Shown here one piece after another: positions 22,996-34,673 of a DNA stretch of 64,000 nucleotides. The notes below the pieces were generated by a model. It saw nothing but the letters and a program-made list of their open reading frames with translations. It was not told the origin of the DNA and searched no databases. The position numbers and the translations under genes are program-made. How positions within the stretch are numbered: the first letter of the stretch is position 1; each line of letters begins with the position of its first letter. The DNA lies in NCBI GenBank assembly GCA_029168955.1, contig JAPDOI010000271.1, positions 152,001 through 216,000 on the forward strand, in the 5' to 3' direction. The DNA comes from Aplectana chamaeleonis. Taxonomy: Eukaryota > Nematoda > Chromadorea > Rhabditida > Cosmocercidae.

Positions 22996-25900
22996 TGACT
23001 TACTTGACTTAATCGGTTGGCTTTCGCCTGACGCGGTCATTCCGCATCTTCACCGAGGTGTGCCGTCCTAGTAGTCAGCCGTGTCCATTTTTCACAGTCT
23101 TCAGCCACAATTTGAACACATTCCATCCAGCTGTCACTATTCCATTTCCTGCGAAACGAAACATCGCGCCTGAACTGTCTTTCGATGCCGAGTGACTTCA
23201 AATCCTCTTTAACCACATCCGTCCAGAACTTTCGCCTATGCCCAGGTGGCCGTTTCCAGACAGGATTTGGAAGCATTCTTAAAGCAGGTTGTACGAGACG
23301 ATCCTGCGTTCTTCTTAGTACTTGCCCGAGCAGTCGAAGTCGACTTTCCATTGCTGCTTGAGATGGCGTTAGGAGATGCTGGCACCTCCCTGGTGTCAAG
23401 CGTTTATGTACTGCGTCGATTTCCTTGTAGAGGTCTTCGTTATGACATACACGCGGCCAGGAATATCCAAGCAAACGCCTAAAAAGCTTCCTCTCCGTGC
23501 AATCCAACCCTTCCATCTGCGTATTCGATGCTGCCCACGTCTCCGATCCGTACATCATGATAGGGCGAATAGCGGATAGGTAGACTCGCAACTTGACTTC
23601 CTTCGCGATGGTGGTACACCACAAACACTTGGTTACAGAATTTAATGCAGACGTAGCTTTCGCACATCGTTGTCGAATATCCGCTGTATAACTACCATCG
23701 TTCTTCAGCAAACAGCCCAAATAACAGAAATCGTCCACCAGTTCGATACGTTGTCCATCCACACAAACTCCCGTTGAAGGCCTCTGAGAGACCCACATCT
23801 GCTTGCATTAGTCGGGACGAAGACGAAGTCCATAGGCTGCGGCATACTTCGAAACGAGGTTCACAATCCTTTGCAGTTTTGCGTTGTTTTCAGTGTAACA
23901 ATAACACAATGTCGTCGGCGTTCTCCAGGTCGAGAAGGGAGCGTCCTGATGGTGTTAGGATTACGTTCACAGGAAACTCTTCCGCAACTCTATGCATGAT
24001 GTCATCAACGGCGAAGTTGAACAGAAAAGGTCCTGCTACAGCTCCTTGCCTTACTCCTGTTCTCACCTCGAAAGCTGACGTAAACCAGACAGGCGTACGG
24101 ACTGCTGCTGTTGTTCCTTTGTTCATGTCCTCAATTAGTCGAACATACTTTTCCAGGGCTCCATCGGCTCGCAGTAGCGTTGAGCAATCGATCACGATGA
24201 GGAGAGTCGAATGCGGCTTCAAAATCCAAAAAAGCAAGCTGTAATGGCTTCGAATACCGCTGCCACGATTCGATTACTCTTCTCACAACGAACACTTGGT
24301 CGATGGTCGATCTTCCAGGTCGAAAACCGGCTTGCTCCTCTCTGGTCGTTTCCTCACGATGTTTGATGAGTCGCTCGAGAATGATACGTTCCAAAACCTT
24401 GTACATGACAAGAAGTAGAGAGATCCCCCTATAGCTCTTGGGCTCCGTGACGGATAACTTCTTGTGAAGAGGTACGATGATCGCATGCCTCCACAAATCG
24501 GGTATCCTTTCGCTCATCCATATGGCACTGATGGTGTTGGTCATTTCACGAACCCCAGACGGAGGGAGAGCGTTTAGCATTTCAGCAGTGATGTCATCTC
24601 CACCTGCCTTTCCATTCTTCATTTTTCGGACACAATTCAAAAGTTCATCCTCGGTCGGAGGTTCCTCACTGACATCGTAATGTGCTCTCTGAACATGCGG
24701 GAGCTCAGGTACTGATGGCGCTGGACGATTCAGTAGTGAACTGAAGTGATCCTTCCATATTGGCAGCGTCGCATCACCAACTGCAACTCCATTGGTAGTG
24801 TTCAAGACAGGGGAACATCTCTTCATCTTCCCGCTATTCTGTCGCAGCAACGTGTAGGCTTTCCTCGGATTCTTCTCCTCCCAAGCCTTCTCGAACTCCT
24901 TAGCTCTACACGTCCACTCTCGCTCGCGGTCACTTTGAAGCTGCCGACGCAACTTCCTCCTCAGACGCTTCTCCTCCACGAAGTTTCTTGCAGTTCGGAG
25001 AGCACATACTCTGTTGTAGGTAGATGTTGTTTCTTCTGAGACGTAGGCGAACTTCTTCTTAGGCTGTACAACCGGGAGTGCCTCTTTCGAAGCGTCCTGG
25101 ATGCACTTGACAAAAGAATCCGCGTCGCAAAGTTTCTTCTTAGTCCGTACTCCGATGTGAATAGAAAGAAAATTCCTTCTGCACTCTTCATCTCTGAGAC
25201 TTGTCATGTCAATCCTCTGGAGAGGCTGAGCTCCTCGCTTCCTCTTATGAATCCTCGCAGTGAAGTTCAACAGAACAGGGCGGTGATCCGAATGCGACAT
25301 CCCACACGGCTCTAGATCTTCGAATGTCCGATACTGGAATATTCTTCGTCAGGACATAGTCAAGCTGTAGTTTCAAAGTTGTCATCTTCCACTTCCGCTG
25401 CTCTTCTGGAGATAGCTGGGTTGGTCCCTGCCACGTAAGCTGATGGCGGTGACGATTCCTCTTGAATGTCGATGCAATAATCAAATCACTGCGTTCACAA
25501 AAGTCGACAAGGCGGTAGCCATTTTCCGATGTTTGCTCCACTGGGTAGAACCATTTACCGAGTGCGTCAGATTCCTGATCAAGTCCAATCTTCGCATTTG
25601 CGTCAATCCCCACGACAACCGCATGTTGACACGGTATCCTGGCCAGCAACGTATTTAGTTCCTCATAAAACGCATCCTTCGAATTGTCTTCGGAGGTTTC
25701 AGTGGGCGCATGAGCACTCACTATCCACAGATTGAATCCTCTGTGATCCCGCAGTCGTACGAATGCATTCCGACACGACGTTGAGCCGAACTCCTTGACC
25801 ATACCATTGAAATCCTTCCTTACAGCTGTTGCACAGCCTCCCACTCTCCTATCGTCAGCGTTACCGCAGTAGATGGTGTACTCTCCGACGCTGATGACGG

Positions 25901-26145
25901 GTCTATCCTTGAGGCGGGTTTCCTGCAAAGCAGCAAACGGTGCATGGAAATAGCTCAGAAGTCTGGATAGCGCAGTTTTTTGGATATCACTCGACAGCGA
26001 TCGACACTTCAGGGTATCGAAACTGTGGCTTGTGACCAAAGACTCCATGAACTCCCTAGGTACGGATCCTAAGGTGTTATGGACCAGAGGCCTTGGTGTG
26101 CCGGACGGCGACACCTTTATGCAATGTGCGGGATACTTTCGCGAT
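22996..26145 (-). pseudogene. Near full-length RTE retrotransposon
   Basis: Read on minus, an endonuclease/exonuclease/phosphatase-type endonuclease lies at 26114-25245 (FAALQETRLKD, then VSAHAPTETSEDN and DANAKIG). The reverse transcriptase follows at 25300-23890: GKAGGDDITAEML, YRGISLLLVMYKVLERI, EEQAGFRPGRSTIDQVF, LDFEAAFD, then the catalytic box as NADD (23911-23922) where RTE elements usually have YADD or FADD. The C-terminal domain lies at 23798-23037 (LRLLGQVLRR, FWTDVVKEDLKSLG). The 3' tail is TTAAGTCAAGTAAGTCAG near 23000. Frame breaks between ORF segments at about 25270, 24140 and 23890-23800 make it inactive. It sits inside hAT-2. Confidence 0.93.
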
Positions 26146-26275
26146 ATTGAACGACTAACGACTAACGAATTACAAAATTTCTATTACGCACATCCCTGAA
26201 CCCTTCCCTGTCTAGGATAGTGCCCTGTTTTCTTCTTCCCATCTCTGAAGGAAACCTTCTCTAAAATTAAATGAA

Positions 26276-26806
26276 ATTATCTAACTGTTTTGCTTTGCTA
26301 CCTTGGTGCATTCGATTTGTCGTAGAATTCAAATTTAACATAGAAGAATTACTAAAAGCCCGATGAAATGATGTACCATTGATTTGGATGTGCGCTTTCT
26401 TACGAAAAATCAGAAAATTGAGTGTGGTTTTGAGAGGCCAAATCACGCGCGTTTTACAGAGCGCGGACATACATAGATTCGTTAAAAATGAAATATAGGA
26501 TAGGAGCCACAAAATAATATTTCAAGGAGCTCAGACTTGAACACTTCGAGCAGTAACTGTTCTCAGAGAGCGCGAGATTAGCCTTTTCAAAACCACACTC
26601 AATTTTCTGATTTTCCGTAAGAAAGCGCACATCCAAATCAATGGTACATCATTTCATCGGGCTCTTAGTGATTCTTCTGTGTTAAATTTGAATTCTACGA
26701 CACATCAAATGCACCAAGTATTTGACTTCTTTTTACGAGTTCCTCACAAATATTATTATACCAATTCATGAACCTCTGGTAGCAAAGCAAAACAGTTAGA
26801 TAATCT
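26276..26806. mobile_element. Foldback element with about 200-bp arms
   Basis: Left arm 26276-26460 begins TTATCTAACTGTTTTGCTTT. The right arm, about 26575-26806, is its reverse complement with a roughly 45-bp extra piece near 26720-26765. The loop is about 115 bp. Non-coding; no target duplication identified. Confidence 0.8.
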
Positions 26807-27106
26807 CCAGTTGAAAACGTCTTTCTGGGTTTGGGGGTTGGCTTTTGGGTCGATCATCTGTTACGTCCGTTCACCTAGTGGGAAACGAAAGGGATTGATT
26901 AAAAAGTGATATAGTAAAAATGTTTGGAAGTTGATGAAATATATCATATGATTACGTCATGAATGCCTTTTCTGCACATATCGGACAACCTTTTCTCCCT
27001 TGAAAATCAGCTGAAAGAGAGATGAACGGGATTTGATCAGGAATCGCTGTGTGTCAACACAGCGATTCGTAGCGATCAACTCTTCCACTCTCATGCGTCG
27101 ATTGGT
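26807..27106. other. Unassigned DNA
   Basis: Nothing recognised. Confidence 0.4.
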
Positions 27107-27661
27107 TAAAGGCAGTGGTCGCGATCGAATATGCTTGTCGTCTTTTTCTCTCCAAGTCCTTTCCTGGGTCTCGAGTAGTAGGACCTATAAGAAAAAATCG
27201 CGAAAAAACCACTGTTTAGGGACGAATTTGAAACCTGAACTTTCTTGTCTTTTGATGGTGGACGAGCCCTCTCCACATCATCGGCATCGATGACCTCTTA
27301 TATCAAGAACATCAGCTAGCTTGAAATTGAATGTCAATCAATGAACCTTCGAATTTATGTACACATCTAGTCAAAAACATTGACTGAAGTGATGCTTTCA
27401 TTATTCAACTGTTTTTATTCGTTAAATTTGCATTTATTTCGTCCTCTCAATGTCGATGATTTTTGACTGCTCGGCATAAGACTGCGATCTGTTTCGTCAT
27501 CGCTGTGCACGTGTGCACGAACTAGCTTCTTTGGGCCCTAGAAACTCTATTTGTAGACCGTTTTTCACCGCGCTACCTTCATAGTTTTTCAGCTGTTTTT
27601 TGATCTAAGCTGATTTTTGTAGTTTTTCTGATAACGTTTTTCATCGTGACCACTGCCTTTA
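27107..27661. mobile_element. AAGGCAG-end MITE, family B, copy 2
   Basis: The longest family B copy, with clean TTAAAGGCAGTGGTCGCGAT and ATCGTGACCACTGCCTTTAA ends and TA at both borders. It differs from copy 3 (43809-44279) mainly by an 88-bp segment around 27225-27310 that copy 3 lacks. Confidence 0.93.
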
Positions 27662-28359
27662 AATGGGATCTGAAAACGAAGAAACAGAGGTTCGGAAAAG
27701 CAGTTTTCAGTAACTTTTTAGCGGTTTTTTGAATGTGCCTGTTGTGTAAGGTGCTAAAGCTTCCTAAATATAGTGAAAACTCAGAAACAAATTTAATAGC
27801 GGAAGATGCCTTTAACTGGGTAGCGAATTTATACAGCAATCAGACAAACTGTACAAGAAATGGCGGCGCAGGACTTTGCATAGATGACGCTGATATCGGC
27901 TGAGCAGCCGTTTCCGTTCGTGAGGGAGTAGCAGCCCTCGCGTGTGTGTATGATCCATAATTTTGAAATGCCATATTGGAACTGTACTATCAGACTGTGC
28001 CGATTACCAGGATGTTCAATCTATGAGAGATGACGATTCCGCTTGAATAATAATACGGTTCAGAAACGACTTCACGAACAGTGGAAGCTGTCTGGATATA
28101 GCTGAATCAGGAGAGAGAAATTTCTCTCAGAATATTGAGAGGAGTGCCACCTTTTTCTTTTCGAGGCAAGCCCACCACTCTTGTTCTCTCGCGAAAGAGT
28201 CATTACACACAGAAAGGCATGCGATTGTTAGACGGAAAAGCGAGATAACTTACGAATAGAAATTCTTTCATCGATTTCAATACTATGAGGTTTTTGCCTA
28301 ACCTTTATCGTTAGAAAGCGATCGCTCCGCTGCATTCATCTTTTGGAGAACGGAAGATG
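27662..28359. other. Unassigned DNA
   Basis: No gene or repeat recognised. Confidence 0.4.
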
Positions 28360-28449
28360 ATTTGTTGGCGATCTGGGACTCTATGCGCAGTCCGGAGCCC
28401 GTCGAAGCCTTCAAGCCGCGGGGCTCCGACTCCTGTCTCACAGTCCCTG

Positions 28450-28580
28450 CATGGGCTCCTGTGTCGCCGCTACTGTCTTGGGTCCTCCACCTACGGCCTT
28501 CAGAGAACTCGAAGCAGCGGCACCGAAGCCTGTGGCAGTGGCGGTGGTTCCACCTTTATGGGGTAAAAAAAGCCATGCGC
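28450..28580 (-). other. Possible terminal exon, unrecognised
   Basis: On minus, a pyrimidine-rich stretch and CATAAAG (near 28562) precede an open frame rich in Gly, Ala, Ser and Thr (TATATGFGAAASSSLKAVGG) ending with a stop after EPMQGL. Composition and GC content differ from the flanks. It might be the last exon of a host gene, but no upstream partner was found and the splice site is weak. Confidence 0.25.
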
Positions 28581-28767
28581 CAGCGCGGGGTGCGTTATGG
28601 CTCGATGCTCCAATAGCATTCAGAGCTCGAAAGTCAATGAGAAACTCGAGCACTCCTGCGCGTAGGTTTCCGCTATTTGAGCCGTATGGAGTCATATCTG
28701 GTTCGTTTCCCTGAATTCTAAGACTTAAATATGCCACAAAGACTGTCTATTGGAGCCAAACAGTTGT

Positions 28768-29750
28768 ACAACATCTTCTTCTTCTTCAGCGTTTGTCCCG
28801 CATTGTAGCAGGGTAGGCTTTTCTCGAACGTTGCCGCCATTTGACCATGTCATTCGCGTTGTCAGGATGGAGGCCTGCAATTTTCATATCGCTGTGCAAA
28901 ACATCCAGCCATCTCTGCTTAGGTCGTCCTCTTGGTCGCTGGCCCGTCACTTGGAGCTGCATAGCCGCTTTCGCTATCGAGTGTTCTCCAGCTCGCAGAA
29001 CGTGCCCATACCATCTTAGGCGATTTTCGCGAAGTTTGTCCGAAACGGGCGCGACACCGAATCTTTCACGCACATCTTCATTCCGAACTCGATACAATCG
29101 GGTCAATCCACCACTCCACCTAAGCATCTTTGTTTCCATCACGCCGAGCCGTCGTTCTGCTTCCTTCGTCATTGGATAACACTCTGTGCCATACAGTGCG
29201 ACGGGCCTCACAACCAAACGATAAATCTTTGACTTGGGCCTGTCGCAAACCTTTTTATCATAGAGCACTCCACTCGCGGTACGCCACTTCAACCAAGCAG
29301 CATTGATGCGTGCGTCGACTTCAGCCGTCAGCGTCCCGTCATCGCAAAGCGTTGATCCAGGATATCGAAACGTATGCGCTTCTGGATCGTATGCAACTTG
29401 ACGTGTCCACGTACAAAAGCTTCACCCAATCGATCAATTCTTCGGGGACATCTCGGCTACGCAGAGCATACCATATTACTTCGTGAGGGACTCTGTCGAA
29501 CGCTTTCTCAAGATCAAGAAAGGCGAGGTGAACAGCTTCTCCTTCTTCACAATGCTTTTCCACAAGAAGTCGGGTCGCATGGATAGCGTCGACGGTGCCG
29601 CAGTTCCTGACAAAACCACACTGATTTACGCTCAGCTCAACGACATCACGTATTCTTCTATCCAGAATCCTCTCGAAAATCTTCATTGTATGGCTAAGAA
29701 GTCGGATGGGCCGGTAGTTGCAACAGTCAGAAGGCTGTTTCTCACGTAGA
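28768..29750 (-). pseudogene. RTE retrotransposon, 5'-truncated and internally deleted
   Basis: On minus the frame starts near 29745 with DCCNYRPIRLLSHTMKIFER and continues through NQCGFVRNCGTVDAIHATRL and LDLEKAFDRVPHEVIWYAL, which are RTE reverse transcriptase motifs. Around 29290-29340 the segment that should hold the catalytic ADD box is missing. Sequence resumes at VVRPVALYGTECYPM and LRENRLRWYGHVLR. The 3' end is a (GAA)n-like tail at about 28779-28792. It is a different RTE lineage from the copy at 22996-26145. Confidence 0.9.
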
Positions 29751-30173
29751 CTCTCATTCGATAGTGCTGTCTTTCTAAATTATCAAAGGCTTACACATGC
29801 CTCACTCTTCATTCTGTTATTCGTAGAGGTGGGGTTCCACAGGCTTTCGAGACGGGAATGCTCGAATTCTATCAACCTGGATGGTTTTCAGCGCTTCAAA
29901 CGCTGTTCACCACATGGTAGGGGCCGTGCTGTCCTATTTATGTTCTTATCTCAACCATGTTTGTGAGCGTGTATGCTGCCTTTAACCAGAGATGCCCGAG
30001 AGATACTAGCAACACAATTCGTTTCCGCAGATCCGACACACACACATTGTATAATTCTCTCTTCAAACCAAATGCGAATAGAAAACGTGAATAAAATGGA
30101 CTACAAACCCTCACCAGTTGCAGTACAGTACCCTTTGAACCTTCAATAACCCGAGGCGAACAATAACAGCGTC
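29751..30173. other. Unassigned DNA with a solitary MITE end
   Basis: At 29943-29984 there is a right-hand end (CATGTTTGTGAGCGTGTATG, then CTGCCTTTAA) matching family C at 55940-56406. No left end is present, so the copy is broken. Nothing else is recognised. Confidence 0.55.
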
Positions 30174-30316
30174 TTAGGCGTCGTTTATACTTACGCCGCC
30201 GAGCAGCGCAGCGAAGTGCAATCCTATGATATCGATCGTGCCGCGCCACGTGATCAATATTACAAAAATGAACTGTGCCGCGCCGCTCGGCGGCGGGATT
30301 AAAAACGACCCTTTAA
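30174..30316. mobile_element. Short GC-rich MITE
   Basis: Ends TTAGGCGTCGTTTA...ACGCCGCCGAGC and GCTCGGCGGCGGG...AAACGACCCTTTAA form about 35-bp inverted repeats. The element is 143 bp and non-coding. Confidence 0.7.
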
Positions 30317-30633
30317 AGTTGACAACAAGCGGTTCGCCGGATGGGTAATCTCTGCGTCTCCACATGCCGTGTGCGGAGCGCAGCCTGTGGTTTCTCAGCA
30401 GAAAACGACTACGTGTCGCTCATACCTTTTTATTCATACCGGCATTGCGTCAGGAGCTACCAAGGCGGATGAGTACTTTTTCGCTTCCAGAGTATACCTT
30501 TTCTAATTGTCGTAGAAATCTGCACTTCCTCGCAAATTCGTACGACCGGCACCAACAATAAGAGAATCATCGTCGATACTTTTCCAGAGTCACGCTTTGT
30601 AGTTCAACATGATTTTGTTTTTTTTTTGTTTAG

Positions 30634-31051
30634 GAACAGATACAGAAATTCTTCAAGGACAATAGTGAGCACTGCAAGGAAATGAAAAAGGGACTATCTG
30701 AACTGATCAAGAATTTGTCGGTGGTATTCGACAAGTTCTACAATATTGCAAACAACTTGAAGACAACTCCGACACAGATGAACCAGAAAATAACAGAACT
30801 AATGAAAGAAAAACCAATGGTAAGCTACACTCACTTGAACTTCTTAAGTTATACCTTTCCCTCGCAATCCTATTCAAAAATGCGGAACTACTTGGAACTG
30901 AGTAGCACTATTTCAGGCGTACGATCTGTTCCACATTGCTTACCATAAGGTGGAGACAACTCAACAGGGTGGTTCGTTTGATCCGTATAGGCAAAATTAT
31001 CAGAAAGGTGGAGAGTTCAATAGAATAGATGGATTTGGACAACGAGGGTGA
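30634..31051 (+). CDS. SXP/RAL-2 family (DUF148) protein, 3' exons
   Basis: Exon 30634-30819 (62 codons) follows the acceptor TTTGTTTAG and ends at donor ATG|GTAAGC. Exon 30917-31051 follows TATTTCAG, keeps phase 0, and ends with TGA at 31049. The protein reads EQIQKFFKDNSEHCKEMKKG, a helix-rich block with LSELIKNLSVVFDKFYNI, then NQKITELMKEKPM joined to AYDLFHIAYHK. This matches the pattern of the nematode SXP/RAL-2 (DUF148) domain, a secreted helical family whose molecular role is not settled. The last 30 residues are Gly/Gln-rich. Upstream exons with the expected signal peptide were not found. The family is my assignment from motif memory. Confidence 0.75.
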
Positions 31052-31128
31052 TTCTAGACGAAAGCAGGGATCTCCAAAGTATGGATTCAAACCATGATTC
31101 AAGTGTAATAATGTAATGTTGCATTACG

Positions 31129-31134
31129 AATAAA
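31129..31134 (+). promoter_or_regulatory. Polyadenylation signal AATAAA
   Basis: AATAAA lies 78 bp after the stop codon of the SXP/RAL-2-like gene, a normal distance for a short nematode 3' UTR. Confidence 0.7.
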
Positions 31135-32117
31135 GAGTATATTTACCAATTTGGAATGATGACACTACTGAAAATCGCAGCCTTGCCAGAAATTTTCGCA
31201 TGTTTGTAAACACTTACTTATTCAGAGTTATTTAAGGAACTTGGACTTTTCTAAAGTTACGCATATTTGCGATAAAAATCGAATCCCCTAGCATGGGATA
31301 TTTCACGGAGAAGCTGTAAAATACACTGAGTTTCATAACCATAAGACCACCCCTGGGCCAGTAGCGATCCCGCAATGTGGTGACTTTAAATAGGCAGCCA
31401 AACTGAGGTCGGTGACGCCTAGATGCCTTACAATGGTGCCACCTTGGATCGAGATTTATTCTCGAAGAGTGGTGTTGCATGCAAAACTCTCGGTGGTCGA
31501 AGTGCTAGAAACAACACAGCTTAAGTCTGGGTGGCGGATGCCCAACAGAGCGCCTTACACCAGTAGGCCACAGGTACACGTGTGACGGCCCTCTCGTGTT
31601 TCCCACATACACTCCCTTCACAACTCTTCGTATCGATTGTAACTGTGATAGAACGAGCGGTCGTAAATATAGGTTTCCAAAACGTGAACATGCGTCTATC
31701 TTTCGAAAACAACAATTTTTCAGCTTTGGATGATGAGATTTTAGAACTTGAGAATGCGAAAATCATTAAGGCCGCAGAATGTCAAATTTAAGAAGCAATT
31801 TTTGAATTTTCTTGATAGATGGCCAATTATCATCGATACCACGATATGCAATACTTTTTACAAGGATTGTCGAGAAGGTGCTCCGGAAGCGTTTTAGAAA
31901 AATGTTCCAGATTTGACTTAAAATTCTCCCAGGGGGGTTTTGGGGCACTGATCACGAATCTGTGGTTTATTAGTCGGATTTCCAAAATTTTCGGCTGATT
32001 CCGTTCAAAGATTCCCAACCGGGGAAAATTTCGAGGGAAAAACGCCACTTTCGAGATTTCCGGATTTCTACTATAGATATGTCTCAAAATCATTCTTGAA
32101 GGTTTATTTGGAGTGCT
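31135..32117. repeat. Mostly unassigned, with a dispersed repeat copy
   Basis: Bases 31353-31470 match 1978-2092 (GTGACTTTAAA, GAGGTCGGTGACGCCTAGAT, TTCTCGAAGAGT). The stretch 31940-32060 loosely resembles the diverged repeat seen at 32610-33020 and 41550-42400. No gene recognised. Confidence 0.5.
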
Positions 32118-32607
32118 TAAAGGCAGTGTTCACGATGATCTTCAATTTTGAGATTATTCGCTATATTGATTAAGTGGCCCCCGGGTAGAACTAAAATGAC
32201 GTAAAAATTGAGAAAAACGCACAAGAAGTACACGAAATTCTTAAGTATCACCCCGCCTCTTAAGTATCACAGGAAGTGTTTGTTGTGACAATAAAATCTT
32301 TTGTGGACACGTCCTTCGCAGTTCTTTACTCTATATTGCTCCGTTCTCTCCTTAGGGTCCTAACTAACCCTGCTTTGCATAGAATATTCTTCTATTTTCG
32401 ATTCACCCAATTTTCCATCGGTGACAACCACCATAAACATGTTCATCCAACTGGACAACTAGTCAATTTTATAGAATAATGTCACTGAAATACGACGTCT
32501 CAAGGCGTTTCTCGCCTTTTTGTCGTAATTTTGGTAACACTTGGAGGCCAACGCATTGTTTTATGTGAAAAACTCGGAGACGGAAATCATCGTGAACACT
32601 GTCTTTA
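32118..32607. mobile_element. AAGGCAG-end MITE, family E
   Basis: Left end TTAAAGGCAGTGTTCACGAT and right end ATCGTGAACACTGTCTTTAA, with TA at both borders. The 490-bp interior does not match the other families here. It includes two CTTAAGTATCAC words and a short hairpin at AAGGCGTTTCTCGCCTTT. Confidence 0.85.
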
Positions 32608-33030
32608 ACACGAATCTGGAGTCCGTTTATAAATTTTCTGCAGATTACGGTAGATTACGGTGGGTATACGGTACTTTGGCCAAAATCTCAGATTTTACTA
32701 AAAACTCAGATACGGGGCTTTTTCGGGGTGGAGAATACGATTTCAGCGTCCGTTTCTCGATTTTGAAAATTCTAGGGTGGGTTTTGACCCCTAAATGATA
32801 TGTTACCTACCGTAACCTACAGTGAACCTCAAAATTTCGACAAATGGACTCCAGATTCGTGTTCACCACCCTAGGTTACCCCTACATACAAGTTTTCAGC
32901 AAAATCCGAGAAATTTTTTGAAACTCCCAAAAAAATGCCTGATGGGTAAATCTGGTACCCTTGCCTTTTCGCCAAGCGTAAAAATGCTCCTAACTTTTTT
33001 GAGCCTGCAGCTCGGAGCGGGATACTGCGC
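32608..33030. repeat. Diverged dispersed repeat
   Basis: Contains the words AATGGACTCCAGATTCGTG and CAGCAAAATCCGAGAAAT, recurring with variation at 41640, 41930 and 42285. At 32610-32640 the first word appears in inverted form, so this may be a foldback of the same family. Confidence 0.55.
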
Positions 33031-33169
33031 ATTTTAACTACTGAACCAGAAGAGATAGTGACGATACTAGTCGTTTTGGCAGATCCGACCTACGCTTTGT
33101 ATACTTCCCTTGTAAGAGCAATTTTGAAGGTGGGAGCCTTTTGGTTTGGGGGAGGGGTAACGTTCAGTC

Positions 33170-33597
33170 CTTCTGGTACGATGGGTGGCCTTGGCGTTCA
33201 TTCCAACCAGAAATAATTCCAGTGACTGCCAGAACCTCTTCCTAACGCATTTGTTTCCATGGTTGAGGATAAGCGTTCGAGCACGGTACAGATTTCAACA
33301 CGATAGCGCAGCCATCCGTGCAAGTCGCTCGACAATGGCTCGGTTTCAAGCCAAGAACATCGATGTCATGAGCTGGCCGGCGTGCAGTCCTGATCTTAAT
33401 CCCATTGAAAACAGCTGGGCATCCTTGTACGTTAGGTAAATGCAAATGGTGAACAGTATTCCACAGTGCAAGAGCTACAGAGTGCGGTCTTCAACGCCTG
33501 GCACAACATTCCTCAGTCAACGATTGAAAATCTCATAGCTTATTTGCCGAATCGTAATTATAGTGCTAGTTCCAAGTCGAGAAATCCCTTCGGTTAT
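33170..33597 (+). pseudogene. Tc1-like transposase C-terminal relic
   Basis: The frame includes RYRFQHDSAAIRASRSTM and WPACSPDLNPIENSWASL, matching the Tc1 transposase motifs FQQDNAPxH and WPxxSPDLNPIEN. The second and third catalytic positions (D of QHDS, E of IEN) are still visible. A frameshift near 33440 leads into VQELQSAVFNAWHNIPQSTI and a C-terminal stretch ending in a stop at 33597. The N-terminal DNA-binding part is missing. A possible end sequence (GTGTCCCTATAATTATGGGA) lies at 33658-33677. Confidence 0.85.
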
Positions 33598-33679
33598 TAA
33601 TATGTTCTATTGTGTTATTTGGCGGCTTGAAATGAATACTCTTGTGAACATGCCAGTGTCCCTATAATTATGGGACGGT

Positions 33680-34273
33680 GAAAAGTTACCGTTTTGAGCA
33701 AAATCAAGCGTAAAACCCTACAGAGACAACCAAATGCGCTAAAAATCAGTCCACGTAAAGGTTGTAAAACCGCGAATCTCTCATGGCTCTACGCGTGATG
33801 GTGTAGAGCGTAGGTGAGAGACAGCGAGAGAGTACATGACAGACGGAGGGAGCGGAATCGCGCGCACAGCTCGCGCCATGAGTCGCGAGAATTACGACGT
33901 TTTTCAGAGAATATGTATATTTTTACCAAGGAATCTGATGGTCTATGCTATAATAGTCTAGCTTTGAAGCTGCGAGAAGTAGAGCCAAAATTCAAGTGTC
34001 CCTACGCTTATGGGACGGACTGTATGTTCTCAGACTTCATATGGGGCCAAGAATGCTAGACAAGTAACGAGATTGCCGACATTAAGACGGAAAAGGCTGA
34101 CAAGTAGACAGTTGTTGAACAGCTTGATCACCTTTGCACAGGTTAGTGCCGATATGTAGCCAGACTTGCCCAAGACCATATGAACGAAGATCGAACAAAT
34201 AGAACCATTACTAGTGAAACCAGACGCAGATTTTCATCAAAAGGACGTGAAGAAACAGCTTAGGAGCTCTCTA
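33680..34273. other. Unassigned DNA
   Basis: Nothing recognised, apart from a second GTGTCCCTACGCTTATGGGA word at about 33996 that resembles the Tc1-side end at 33658. Confidence 0.4.
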
Positions 34274-34673
34274 CACTCGGAAAAATGAAAACCTATCGCA
34301 TGTAATATAAAAAGCCTGAACCAGTACACATGTAATGTAAATTGACCAGTGTATATTACTTGCAAATTATCTCGACCGATGTACGTTACATGTAATATAT
34401 CGGTCCCTCGCTCGCAGGCCAAATATCGCACGTAATATTTTTCGATGGTAAAAGCATAATACTTGTAACACAAGAGACGATTACAATATACTTGTAATAC
34501 ATCTTCGTCAATGTAAGTCACATGTGAATGATCTCTGCTCGAGTAAATTACATGTAGTATAAGTGTAACAAAATTCAAATACCCTCAGCAACTGCGAGAC
34601 CATGTTGAACACCTCGTCTAAACCTGCACAGCATACGGGCCGCCTCATACCTTACCTATGAGCGCAGGCCCAA

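Larger units (their letters stand above)
21489..26198. mobile_element. hAT-type transposon (hAT-2) carrying an RTE insertion
   Basis: Ends CAGGGATGTGCGTAAT and its reverse complement are flanked by ACCCCTTC (21481-21488) and AACCCTTC (26199-26206), an 8-bp duplication with one mismatch. The subterminal regions carry repeated ACGACTAACG motifs, parallel to the GTTTGCCG arrays of hAT-1, with which it shares the first 12 bases. The right two thirds is an RTE element. The left 1.5 kb has no transposase frame, so it is non-autonomous. Confidence 0.8.

Noticed and set aside
28438..28737. FG-repeat nucleoporin fragment
   Set aside because: A single GFG in a Gly/Ala/Thr-rich frame is not enough. Kept only as a low-confidence possible exon.
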